Of a DNA stretch of 64,000 nucleotides, positions 34,141 to 45,149 are shown piece after piece. Under the pieces are notes generated by a model. That model was not told the origin of the DNA, made no database searches, and saw only the letters and a list, made by a program, of their open reading frames with translations. The stretch is from Melieria omissa (taxonomy: Eukaryota; Arthropoda; Insecta; Diptera; Ulidiidae). Made by a program: the position numbers and the translations under genes. The DNA lies in contig OZ020268.1 of the NCBI GenBank assembly GCA_963971225.1, positions 39,749,348-39,813,347 on the forward strand, given 5' to 3'. Position 1 is the first letter of the stretch; the number at the start of each line of letters is the position of its first letter.

Positions 34141-34930
34141 GTAAAAACGATAGTTCATTTTTTAATAAAATAAAATTAAGATTAATTTAATTCAAATAAA
34201 CTTGAAATTATGAAAAATTATTTTATTAAATAACAACTAAAACCTAATTACGGAAATTGAAAAAAATAATTATTTGAAAAAATAAAAAAATAATAGTTTG
34301 AAATTACTTAATTCATTATTAATAAATAATTTGAAATTAAAATTAATTTAAATTAAATCAATTTGAAAATAATGAAATCAATAAAATTACTTAATTATTT
34401 ATAAGTAATTTAAAATTAAAATTACTGTAATAATTTTAGTTTAAAATTAATATAATTGAAATCAATGAAAGTACTTAATTATTTAGTAGTAATTAAAACT
34501 TAAAATTTATTTAATAATTTTAGTTTAAAAATAATGTAATTGAAATCAATTTGAAATTAATGAAATCAATGAAATTACTTAATTATTTATTAGTAATAGT
34601 ATTAGTAATATTAAAGTTAAAACTAATTAATATAATATAAATTAATTCATAAAATAAATAAAATAATTATTAAATAAATAAATTGTAATTCATGTATTTC
34701 AAATTATAAGAAATTAATTTATTTAATAATAACTTAAATCAAATACGGAAATCGAAAAAATAATTAATTTAAAAATAAATAATTTTAATTTACTTAATTA
34801 ATTATTAAATAATAATTTTAATTTAAAAATAATTTAATTATATCAATTTAAAATTAATGCAATCAATAAAATTACTTAATTATTAGTTAGTAATTTAATT
34901 TTACACCAGAATTAAAAAAAACAAATATTA
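34140..34930. repeat. extreme A/T-rich degenerate repeat (AATTAAT)
   Basis: About 790 bp composed almost only of A and T, with recurrent TTACTTAATTATTTATTAGTA and AATTGAAATCAAT-like segments at roughly 100-140 bp spacing (near 34388, 34471, 34575, 34872). No gene. It could be a matrix-attachment-like or satellite-derived block. Confidence 0.75.
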
Positions 34931-37928
34931 AATTTAAAATTCATAATTCAAAAATGCCGTCGAAATCATTCTTATTTATCTGAAACAAAAATGAAATATC
35001 GTTTTTACTGAATGGCCAAACAAGGTGCTATGGACAAAGACGTAAACAATGTGATAAAGTTAAAACATTTGGTTTCGTTTACTTATTAGAATCAGCTTGA
35101 GTTTTAAGCATTTCGCTACTATAAGCACTCCAAGCTGGCATAAAGACAAAAGGAATCTGAACCAGTTTCCAGCAACCAGCCAACACCGACACCACCACCA
35201 ACACCAACACACCCGCCCACGCCACACAAACACCAACACATATAGACTCTTTAATATTTATGGAAAAGGGTTTTCCTTATTTTCAACTGATTTTCAAAGC
35301 TTCAACTGAGCGAAAGAAAGACAAACGGTTTGCAAATGAAATTTTTGGAAATGCAGAGAAATTAAAAAACAAACAAAAATGTTTAAAATCAAAAAATTAC
35401 ACTGTAAAAATTAAAAATTTTAGCAAGAAAAACATTTAAAAAACTCTAAATTTAAGCTTTTGGTGTTTTAAAGCAGAACAGAAAACGGAAAATAATGAAC
35501 AAGCGACCGTTTGAATAAACATAAATTAAACATTTTAGGCGAGCTAAGACCAGCAAGTAAACAACCACAAATTTATATTTGGATAACGTAAACATTTAAG
35601 CAAATTAGGAAGAAACCCAATTTTAAGCAAATCTCGATGTTTTAAACTAAGCAACAAAATTTAAGCAGAAGCAAGTCAAATTTTACGCCCCAAAATTAAC
35701 AAAAGTCCCAACACACACACATACACATACATACCCCAAGTCACAAACACACTTGAACACTTGAAATAAGGAACCGAACGTTGAAACATTGCATTGCAAT
35801 TAAGAAACGATAAGAAAAAAGAAACAACCTCTTTCACTTTCGTGTCTTTTATTCGAAAACAACAAACAACAAAAAAAAAAAATCAAAAACTAAAAACCTA
35901 AAAATTGCAAAATAGCAAAGCAAAAAAAAAAACCAAAAAAACAACTTAAAAATATTTTTTAAACATAAATATGAGAAACACAATTTTTAAAGCGCAAATT
36001 CAAAACAAATATTGATGTGAACTTAGACTCTAATGAAAGAATGAAGAAAAAACATTGCGAGAAGTCAGCAAACTTGTGTTTCAATTCCAGTTGGACCTCT
36101 CCGATTTGCGTTTCGTTCGTACATGCAACTCGATTTCTTTGTGTAGTTGAAAGCCGTACCAGGAAACCGAAGGATTTTACGCAAACTCGAATACAAAACT
36201 ACGAAATAAAATGCCGGCCACAAACGACAAAATGAAACAAACCACAAGAGAGCGAAACGATTTAAGCCACTCAAACAGAAAGTTCAATTATTCCGTTCCA
36301 CAATGATATTGATTTACGTTCAGAATGGATCAGTTTTATATATACATACATACCTACAAAAAACACACAGACAAGGCCGCGACTTTAGCAGAAATAACGT
36401 AAATATTGTAATTGTAATCGTATTGTACTCAATTGAATCTGATTTTCCTTTTACACGAAATTCAAAACTCACTCACAGCAACTACGAGATATCCTGTTGT
36501 ATAAAAAAATTGAAAGGCAAAATCAAAAAAAACACGCAATTTTTAAATTAAATTGAATTGAATGTTACTTAAAATGAATTACCACACAACCGAAAAATAT
36601 ATGTAAAAGAATGCAAAAGCAACAAAAAACCCTAATGATAGTATTGCAAAGGATGAACAATTAATAAATGAGCAAAACCAAAAAAACATTATATATACAT
36701 GGAGTTTATATATGTACAAGAAAAAGCACATAGCCCACGCTTGTTTTATTGCATACACAATCGAGGTGGGAAGGGGATGCAGACTTTGATTCTAGTGCGG
36801 ATTTCAATGGTATTCACCTTTGAGGGAAAAGCAGGGAGAGGGGAGTAAATAACAAATTGGGAGGAGAATGGTGGAGAAAGGGGTAGGGGAGTGTTTAATC
36901 AAGATATAATAAGCTTCAACTTATCTGGATTTTTGATCACAGCGATGTTCAAGGTAACGAGATTGGGAATCAACGAATGTATGTAAGTATGTATGTACTT
37001 CCAAAGCCACTAAGCGGAAACAGTTTACCTTAGATTATTTCCAATTCTGTAAGTATTTTGCTGTTTTCTGAAACGTAGAAACATAACAGAATTGGGAAGC
37101 AAATTTTAAAACGCTACCCAGAAAGAACAATAAATAAGAGAAAATTTAATCACCTGATCGAATCAGGAATCCACTGGAATTTGAGCCATTTTTGCACATA
37201 GCGGTTTTTTCACATTTGTTCAAGGCTATTGCAAATCAATTGGGGGAAAAAATCCTAAAATCAAATGGCAAACTAAAAAAAAAACGAAACCGAAACGTGG
37301 AGGTTGAAGCACGCTACCGTTAGAAAACCGGAACCAGCTTCCTGAATCGTTTTCTGAGCGCACGCAAACACTTAATTCCACACGATCACAATTGTTCACC
37401 TTTGTGGAATTTTTCGAGTTAGCAGTTGGCAACGCTGAGGTTTGTGGAACGTGGAATCTCACTACCAACAAAAATGCCGGCATGCCAGCTGTCAAGGTGG
37501 ATGTTGTCATACTAACATTGTTGCCAATCGCCTTGAATGCAAACAATTTGTCTATTCCTACCAATTCTCAACAAACCGTATTCCTATTCATTTTACAGAA
37601 CCAGTAAGAGCGACCTTACAAATAGCTCAAACCATTCTGCTGCAATTTGGCCACTGCACAGGCAGCCTTACATAACACAAACAAAACTAATTTCAATGTA
37701 AACACGAAATAACCAAAGTAAAATTTACTTTGACCCAAACACTTGGCAACACTACTGACAAGCCGTCAATTACCAGTGCTGCATCATCGAAACGTTGTAC
37801 TGAAATCCTGAATTTTTGCCGGAATTTCCCAACCTCAAGATTACAGAATTCTTCGCAAATTCCAGAGAACGCTGCTCACATCTGCAAGCAATTGCAGGCG
37901 CTTTACACTCGCCACTTGTGGACACGTA
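34930..37928. other. gene-free DNA upstream of Parg
   Basis: A-rich low complexity to about 36700, then more balanced DNA. CA-rich (ACCAACACCAACACA) runs near 35190. The stretch 37200-37928 should hold the Parg promoter and 5' UTR, but I cannot fix a start site. Confidence 0.5.
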
Positions 37929-37968
37929 ATGGCAGCTGGTGGCAGTGGGACGAACATGGACGACAGTC
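37929..37968 (+). CDS. Parg: Poly(ADP-ribose) glycohydrolase, exon 1
   Basis: ATG at 37929 opens a 40-bp first coding exon reading MAAGGSGTNMDDS. It ends in phase 1 at GTAAAT (37969). Joining it to exon 2 at 38039 completes a Pro codon and stays in frame with [16 protein letters not shown], the recognisable PARG N-terminal region. The 70-bp intron ends TCTTTTCCAG. The alternative Met at 38023 would begin within that acceptor tract and is therefore unlikely. Confidence 0.75.
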
Positions 37969-38038
37969 GTAAATTCGAATGTGTATAAATAGTTCCGCGG
38001 CAAGTGTGCTAATACCGCATTCATGCTTTCTTTTCCAG

Positions 38039-38702
38039 CAGAAAGCAGCACAGAGGATGAGTATTGGCGTGGCTGTGCAATGGAGGAAATCTATCGCGGC
38101 CTGAACCCATTCGAGTTGGAGCATGTGCCGCCAGTGCGACCGAGTGACGCACACACTGTACTGCACAGCTACCCGATCAGCGAACCGGATACTGTAGCGC
38201 CGCGTCCATACAAGGCGCACCACAAATGGGACGCACAGCACGTGCGGCTGCCCTGCTCCAGCAAGAGTCAGTACCCGGTCACCGCGGAGGATGGCAAGTC
38301 CACCATTGAGTCGCGCTGGCAAATGATCGAAAAGGCACTGCGGCAGCCTATTACCAACAGTCGTGAATTTCAAGCGGCTGTGCTGTCGTACAACAGCAAA
38401 TACGAAAAATTTTGGGACTTTTTCGGACTACACGTGCTGTTCGAGAAGGAGCTGGACGAAAGTGAGGGGGCGGTCTTTTTCGAGGATCTGCTGCCACGCA
38501 TCATACGGCTGGCACTGCGACTGCCAGAACTGGTGCAGGCGCCAATTCCGCTGCTACGCCAAGGCCAAAATCACTCTGTGACGCTGACGCAAGAGCAAAT
38601 TGCATGCCTGCTGGCCAATGCTTTTCTCTGTACCTTCCCGCGGCGCAACACGCTCAAAAAGGGTTCCGAGTACAGTAACTTCTCCGACATCAACTTCAAC
38701 CG
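38039..38702 (+). CDS. Parg: Poly(ADP-ribose) glycohydrolase, exon 2
   Basis: PARG hydrolyses ribose-ribose bonds in poly(ADP-ribose) and so reverses PARP signalling in the nucleus. This exon gives residues 14-235: [19 protein letters not shown] near the start, then the helical region preceding the macrodomain-like catalytic core ([51 protein letters not shown]). It ends [14 protein letters not shown] at a GTAAGG donor (38703) in phase 2. The 60-bp intron ends TTTCCATGGCAG. The order and motifs match animal PARG well. Confidence 0.95.
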
Positions 38703-38762
38703 GTAAGGCCACACTTTGACGAGCTTTGTAAACAATACTTGATTACTTGATTTCCATGGCAG

Positions 38763-39672
38763 ACTCTACCAGACGCACAATCGGCACACGCTGGAAAAAA
38801 TCAAATGCATCTGCCACTACTTTCGACGTGTCTGTCCCACTGCGCGCGGCAGTGCCAATGTGCCCACTGGCGTGGTTACTTTTACGCGACGCAGCTTGTC
38901 CAACGCCGAACTACCCAACTGGGCCGACTGTGATGCGCCGCTGGGCATCACGCCGTTGCACATCACCGCTGCCGGCACCATCGAAGACCAGGGCATTGGC
39001 CTGCTGCAGGTCGACTTTGCCAACAAGTTCCTGGGCGGCGGTGTGCTGCGCGAAGGCTGCGTGCAAGAGGAAATACGCTTTGTTATCTGTCCCGAGTTGC
39101 TCGTGTCGAAGCTGTTCATCGAGTACATGCGTCCCACCGAGGCGGTGGTGATTGTCGGCTGCGAGCGCTACAGCAACTATACCGGCTACGCTAATAGTTT
39201 TCAGTGGGCGGGCAATCACGAAGACTCCACACCGCGCGACTGTTCGCGGCGTCGCATGACGCACGTGGTGGCCATCGATGCCATGCACTTCATGAAAACG
39301 CCGCTTCAATACCGCGAAGAATTTATGCTGCGCGAGCTAAATAAGGCGTACGCGGGCTTTGTGCATCCGCTGGTGACGCCTGCACCCGGTGTGGCCTCGG
39401 GCAATTGGGGCTGCGGCGCATTCGGCGGTAACGCCCTGTTGAAGGCGTTGCTGCAGCTAATGGTGTGCACGGTGACCAAACGGCCGCTGGTCTACTACAC
39501 ATTCGGCAACGGAGAGCTGCGCGACGAGGTGCATCGCATGCACACCTTCTTCATTGAGCACAACGTGTGCGTCAAGGACCTGTGGATGGCGCTGAAGCGC
39601 TTCGAGTCGCAGAACTTGGCACCCAAGGAACTGTACAACTTCCTCTACAGCTGCCTTTGCGGCGAACCAAAG
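38763..39672 (+). CDS. Parg: Poly(ADP-ribose) glycohydrolase, exon 3 (catalytic core)
   Basis: This exon encodes residues 235-538, the catalytic domain. It starts [16 protein letters not shown], then [10 protein letters not shown]. The PARG signature is GGG at residues 326-328 followed by QEE at 336-338 (39064-39072); the second Glu of that pair is the known catalytic acid in the family. [16 protein letters not shown] carries the adenine-side tyrosine loop, followed by [35 protein letters not shown] is the diphosphate-binding glycine loop. [17 protein letters not shown] ends the core. All key residues are present, so the enzyme should be active. The donor GTATGA follows AAG at 39672, phase 0. 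Confidence 0.97.
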
Positions 39673-40447
39673 GTATGACCTTCGAATTCGGCCAAGCTTT
39701 CAGGTTGGAATGTGTGTTTCGCCATCTAATTGTTTATATTTAGTACACTTTTTTAAATGCTCAAAATTCATTTTGGACCATTTTGTTTGATGTAAAAGTA
39801 CAAAGAAATTTGCAGGTGACAATTTCAATGAATTTAAGGCAAATTGAGCAATAATTTTAATCACTTAATAGTTTGTAGAATTCAGACGATTACAATTTGT
39901 AAAATATTGAGACAAAATTGAATGAATCGAATAAATATATATTAGAGCTGAATGCCAAAGACCAGCTACCATCCTACTTATTGACTTGTAGAGATTCTAA
40001 GAAACCAGCATTTTTCAAATTCAATGCAATTTAGATCTCAGATATCTTAGTTCTGCTTATGTACCAAGAACCAAGAGAGAACCAACAGAGCAAAGTTTCT
40101 ATTTCGAAGTTTTAAAGCTGAACTTCATGTTCAATCACAGTAATTCGAACTGCTAGAGGGTGACTCATGTAAAATTAAGTTGTTGCAATTTCAGAGTGAA
40201 CGTATTTCACTTTTAAAATATGTCGAAATATTGCAATGTTGAGATAAACCTCTAAAAAGCAGGCAAATGTTAATTTTTAAACACAGATATGGTGAAATTT
40301 ATGTTTACAGAAAATCTGAGAATTTCAATTTTAGGTCCTGTTTTGTGCGTATTTACAATTACATAGACAATGTCTACCAACAGTTCTCTTTCATCAACAC
40401 TAGAGAAAAGAATACATTTACCGAAATTGTTTTTACTTTTGTTTCAG

Positions 40448-41005
40448 TACAGTCCGAGCAACCAAAAGACTCCAACGCTGACTAAAAGCGTCAAGTCAAA
40501 GCACTGTGCCGACGCAACTGGCCCAACGACTACTGACACACGCACGTCCACTGCCAGTGTCAAACATCAGTCGCAGTCGCCAAATTCCCAGTCCCAGCGC
40601 ATTAACGACAGTCTGGATCTATTCGCTTCATCCTCGGAGTCTGAGCACGACGCTGAAGGGGCCAACTTGTCCGTTAACAAAGTCTCCCCGCGCTCAAAGG
40701 AGCAGCCACCATCCAAAGCGGCCACTTCTACATCCAACATCAGCACTGTGGACCTCTGCACCCCGGACAGCGACAGCTGCCCAGCTCCCGGCGAAGTAAA
40801 CGCTCACGACAGAGTAGCGAAAGCAAAAGAACAACAACAAAGTGCAGCTGCAACTGCCACGTCCTCTACAAGCAAGTCGCCCGCTCGTAACGCACCACGT
40901 CAGCGTACACTGCTGGAGATGCTCGATCGCAGCTATGCGATATCGAACGGCAGCAGCCGGCCCGCGCCAAAGCGTCTCTGCCTAAGCAAAAACACAAATC
41001 CCTAA
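40448..41005 (+). CDS. Parg: Poly(ADP-ribose) glycohydrolase, exon 4 (disordered C-terminal tail)
   Basis: The acceptor TTTTGTTTCAG ends at 40447 after a 775-bp phase-0 intron. The exon gives residues 539-723, a Ser/Thr/Gln-rich tail with acidic SSSESEHDAEG. Near the end comes QRTLLEMLDRSY, which resembles a PCNA-interacting PIP box with Met-Leu in place of the aromatic pair. It is followed by PAPKRLCL, a possible basic nuclear signal. The stop is at 41003-41005. The four exons sum to 2,172 bp, 724 codons with stop, close to the Drosophila protein (about 770 residues from memory). Low-complexity C-terminal tails are known in fly PARG. Human PARG has its regulatory region at the N-terminus instead. 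Confidence 0.85.
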   Translation, partial: YSPSNQKTPTLTKSVKSKHCADATGPTTTDTRTSTASVKHQSQSPNSQSQRINDSLDLFASSSESEHDAEGANLSVNKVSPRSKEQPPSKAATSTSNISTVDLCTPDSDSCPAPGEVNAHDRVAKAKEQQQSAAATATSSTSKSPARNAPRQRTLLEMLDRSYAISNGSSRPAPKRLCLSKNTNP

Positions 41006-41310
41006 ACATGCGAGATTGAACTTTTTAATGATTTCTATGCAAAGTTGTCTTTTGTATTTTGATACTTACTGGTTTTATTAAGCATAATGTTTGTTTTGCA
41101 TTTGTAAAGCGCGATTGTTGCGGTGCTTGTTAAATCCACATAACAGAAGAAATGTTGTCATGTGTAGCTTATCAAAATTTGATCAAATTAATCTTTGTCT
41201 ACAATCAGCGCTGAATGTGAATCAACTTTTGTAAAGCATTGCAGTGACGTTATCTGTTGACCGATATTTTTTATTTTGTTTCCGTAATAAACGCAAAAGC
41301 AAACGTAATT
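41006..41310 (+). other. Parg: Parg 3' UTR
   Basis: A/T-rich DNA follows the stop codon to AATAAA at 41286-41291. No other coding content. The end is inferred from the hexamer. Confidence 0.6.
41286..41291 (+). terminator. Parg: polyadenylation signal of Parg
   Basis: AATAAA 281 bp after the Parg stop codon, with a T-rich stretch just upstream. It is the first canonical hexamer after the stop codon. Confidence 0.6.
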
Positions 41311-41799
41311 CTATTGATAGACGTGCATAGTGACTTTACTATTGATAGTATTTTTGAATTTTGTTGTTTGCTATATTGAGCAATAGGCTCGTATCTGTAA
41401 ATAAGTGTGGTGTCCACTGCCTCGGGTCGTGATGAATTAGTGGAAAGAGTAGAGTGGCCTATTTTTCCCTCATGTAACTTAATCCTCTTCAAGTGTATTT
41501 GGTTTATAAGTGGGATTTGGCAAAACAATTTATTGGCTTGTTTTGTAAACAAAGTTCGCAAATTGTAATTGTTTTGTTTTCCGCATGCATTAATTTTTCA
41601 AATATGGCAGAGAATTATTAGATATATTTTTGCATAGGTTTGCGATTCTTAGGTATATAAAATTTTAGTTTTTTTATTGCAGATAACATAGCTGATACTA
41701 GTTCTAAAATTTCTTATATTAAATAACTATTTGTTATAGGTAAAATTTTTAATAAGCTTTCTAATTTTGCTTTCTAAAATGTTTGCTTTTATTAGTTTA

Positions 41800-42035
41800 C
41801 GTCAAAAAACCGAAATTTGTTTATATTCTGAGACTAGAAACAATTCTTCTATGAATCCTTACTGGAAATATGCATTGTTTGAGTGCAGTTTGAGACTATT
41901 TCGGTGCAGATTGAGACTATTTATTAGTTTACGTTAAAAACACCGAAATTTGTTTATATTCTGAGACTTGAAACAACTCTTCTATGAATCTTTATTGGAA
42001 ATATGCATTGTTTGGTGCAGTTTGAGACCATTTCG
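41800..42035. repeat. 133-bp tandem duplication
   Basis: TTATATTCTGAGACT at 41821 recurs at 41954, and each copy runs on through CTTCTATGAATC, GGAAATATGCATTGTTTG and GTGCAGTTTGAGAC. Both units start with GTTTACGT..AAA.ACCGAAATTTG. Divergence is low, so the duplication is fairly recent. Confidence 0.85.
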
Positions 42036-42039
42036 TTGG

Positions 42040-43105
42040 ACAGAGTTGAGCAAATGTAACAAATTTATTACTTGTAGAGTAGATTTAAAACCAGAGATGT
42101 TGATTACACGTTGGTTTTAAGAATTTTGTTTCTATAAGAAAAACTTGAGATCACACCAAAGTGGAATTTTATGTCAAGTTACAATGAGGTCGAAGTTAGC
42201 TTCAAGCCAATCTCGTCAGACTTGCCGCCTTAAGCCACTTTGCCAATACAGATTCGACCTTTTGTGAGCGATAAGCTAACATTGCATTGTAACTCTGCAA
42301 ATGAACATCAGAGAAAAGGTGAAAATCATTATTGTCCGTTTTTTGCTGTTTATGTATGAATTAAACATTCTAGAAAATATGCGCTACACACGTTTATGTA
42401 AATTGAATTAATTTCTACGGCCTTGCCCAATACAAACGTTCTCCATTAATGAAGACTACGTCAGTATCTACACATTGCCTTTGTTTCACTTGGTTTCCCG
42501 CCATTTTTGGTAACTAACTGCATTCGTACTAAACGCATTAAACCACAAAACTGTATGAGTCAACCAGGAACGTAAACGAAAGTGCCAATTAGCCGTTGAG
42601 TTTTATCGCTTCTAGACGTCTAGCCAAGTCAACATAACGTTATTTCGGGTTATTTTTATCTAACGCCGTTAATTTTGGCGTTCACTGGACACGCTCCAAA
42701 CTCGAGTTCGACGACAACAGGGAAGTTAGCATTCGCACGTTGCATGCTTTCTGCAATGTTCGTATGGGTTGTTTTGGTCGCCTGTTGCTAGTGGGGCGAA
42801 CAGCTGATAATTTTTTGTCGTTATGGGACAAATTATGTTTACGTGAGATTGCTTCACGCATTATTTGTTGCCATTATTTGACTCTGAACCGTTATCAGCT
42901 CAGCGAATAGTACCAATTTCTTTTAGAATTTCGTCAACCAATTTTAGAATTCAAAAAAACAAATTTAGAATGACTTTTATTTAGTGCAAAACAACAATTT
43001 TTTTTGTTATTTTTCAAAGGCAAATTGCTTTGGAATTTTTGCAATCGCTTATCAAAATTAGGATTTTTTTGAGACATTATTTATTGTTAATGTGAGGTGA
43101 TTTAA
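42040..43105. other. gene-free DNA between Parg and the LINE stump
   Basis: Mixed A/T-rich sequence with no ORF, RNA or clear repeat. An inverted TTGTTTTGGTCGCC area near 42770 is unremarkable. Confidence 0.55.
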
Positions 43106-43870
43106 GTGACTTTTTCATACTTGAAAACGTGTCAGCAGTGTTGGGGCGAAATTGCTTCGTGGAACAGTAAGAGGTGGACTCTTGAATTTTACCTAAAAAA
43201 TCAATTCATTTCAAAACTAATTATTTCCGACAGTCACGCAGCCATCAAATCACTAATCTCGTATAAGATTACCTTAGGGTTGGTGCTGGAATGCATAGAA
43301 GCATTGAATAAACTGGGCACATATAACCAGGTTAAAATCCTCTGGGTTCCTGGACACAGAGGAATAGAAGGGAATGAGGAAGCTGACAGCCTTGCTAGAA
43401 CTGGGGCAGCTACGATCCCCCTTGCACCAGAACCTTTCATCGGGCTGGGCAAAAGCACTCTAGCAGAGTCAGTAAGACTTGAGGAAAGAACCAGGAACTC
43501 AGAACACTGGTCAAATGCCACAGGTCTAAGGCAATCGAAAATCTTCATCAGAGATTATAACTCCAAATGGAGTGAAGAATGCCTCAGACTGGGGAAAACC
43601 CAGCTTAGACTGGTCACCGGGCTGTTAACCGGGCACTGCAGGATGAGGAAACACATGCACACAATCGGGTTAGAACAGGTAAGCGTCTGCAGACTCTGCG
43701 AAACGACGGAGGAGACTCCTGAGCACGTCATACTGCACTGCGATGCGGTATGCCGCAGTAGGAGACAGCACCTGGGCCAGTACTGGCTTGCAGAAGAGAA
43801 TGTCAAACACCTTCTCCCACGTGAGTTACTAGGCTTCATTAGGTCGGTGGGATTGGGGGACGTTCTCTAA
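43106..43870 (+). mobile_element. non-LTR retrotransposon RNase H domain, 5'-truncated
   Basis: A 254-codon open frame is the 3' end of an R1/I-type LINE ORF2. The RNase H fold is visible from LIISDSHAAIKSL (catalytic Asp) through VKILWVPGHRGIEGNEEADSLA (His and last Asp). A conserved tail follows: TQLRLVTGLLTGHCRMRKHM, then a CRLC..H..HC zinc-binding motif (VCRLCETTEETPEHVILHCD), and LLGFIRSVGLGDVL with TAA. The first RNase H Asp/Glu and all reverse transcriptase are missing: a classic 5' truncation. The 254 codons are still open, so the insertion is relatively young. 3' UTR follows to about 43980. Confidence 0.9.
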
Positions 43871-44079
43871 AGTTGTAGGGGGCACAATAGATCAACTTTG
43901 GTCTCAGTGCACATTATCCCTTTCAAATCTATCTACGTATCTAAACTAATTATGAATTCTATATATAAATGTTTGTCCGACCTGCCTAACTGACTGATTT
44001 AATGTCACTTAGCCCATACCGCCAAAACTAAAACCATTTAAAAAAATTTGAACTGCAGGTTCACTCTAGAAAATTAACC

Positions 44080-44770
44080 TCTGCTAAGAGGAAAGTTTTT
44101 GAAATACGCAGTCCAATGAGGTGTGGTATGAAGAAATTTAAAAGGGCCAATTGATTTCAAACTTGGTGAAAACACTTAAAACGAAAATAACAAGACAAGG
44201 TTTTACTATTTTTGTTAACTCAAAATCTGACGAAACCCATTATATGTTACAAGTTTGTATGCAGAAACATGGGTTTTTTGCTTAGTAAAAAAACACTTTT
44301 TCATTGCATTGAAAATTAAAATTTGACGAGGCCAACAATGGGTTAAAATGTTGTATGGAGAAACACGATTACATTTTATTTTATTTTAAACTTAATGAAA
44401 CCACTTCAAATGAGAAATAATTCCGTACTTTTTTCACTTTCACCCTGTTAAATTCAAAACCTGACGGGCCAACAGTGGTTTAAAACTTTGTTTGGGGGAA
44501 ATATGATTTATTGGGTCCATTGACTTCAAAGCATTTCAAGTGAGATATAATTAGCCAAATATTTTCCATTAAAATCTGACGGGTTGAGGTTAACAAAAAC
44601 GTGATTTATTGGGCCTATTGACTTCAGATTTGGGGAAAAAGTTCTCAAAATCAGAAATAATTCATCAATTAATTCATGTTTTTCAGTGTTTTAAAATCAA
44701 CGTCAGACGAGGAAAAAAATGTGTTAGAAGTTTATGTGAGGAAATGTAACTTAAATTATTTCAATGAAAT
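44080..44770. repeat. degenerate tandem repeat, unit about 95-140 bp
   Basis: CTGACGRRRCC-like starts recur near 44228, 44321, 44460, 44574 and 44702. Each is followed by a TGTTAVAAGTTTGTATG..AAACATG-like stretch and TTATTGGGCC. The drift is strong. Family unknown. Confidence 0.65.
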
Positions 44771-44978
44771 AACAAAATGCGTTTGTGTAAAATAAAAAGC
44801 TTAACAACAGCTTTCTAATTTTTGCTCAATGCTAAGCCAAATCGATAATTTTTGTTTTTATTTTTTAATGCAAAGCTTTGAGTTCCAAAAAAGCAAATGA
44901 GGTTAGAGATTGAATGTGCAAATGCCTAGGCTCTCTCTTCTTCGACAACTTGAATGACATCAGTTCAGTCAACATCAA

Positions 44979-45142
44979 CAGGGGCGGATTCAGAAAAATA
45001 TTTCAGGAGGGATTTCAAAAATTAATTCTTTAATATTCATAAAATGCCAAAAAATTCCATTTTATTTGTATGTAGTTTTAGAGTCGATCCTAATATTTCG
45101 GGGGCGCTTTCAACCCCCAAACCACTCCTGAATCCGCCACTG
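44979..45142. mobile_element. hAT-type MITE 1 (164 bp) with 8-bp target duplication
   Basis: Termini are CAGGGGCGGATTCAG on the left and CAGTGGCGGATTCAG on the right (reverse strand), 14 of 15 matching. Flanks AACATCAA (44971-44978) and AACAGCAA (45143-45150) match in 7 of 8, as expected for a hAT target-site duplication. The inside is A/T-rich with TTTCGGGGG and CAACCCCC that can pair near the right end. No coding. Confidence 0.9.
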
Positions 45143-45149
45143 AACAGCA

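Noticed and set aside
38023..38038. Met at 38023 as the Parg start
   Set aside because: It lies in the pyrimidine tract and acceptor of intron 1; the upstream 37929 exon joins in frame.
37770..38373. Minus-strand frames opposite Parg exons 1-2
   Set aside because: Antisense of a clearly recognised gene; no independent motif.
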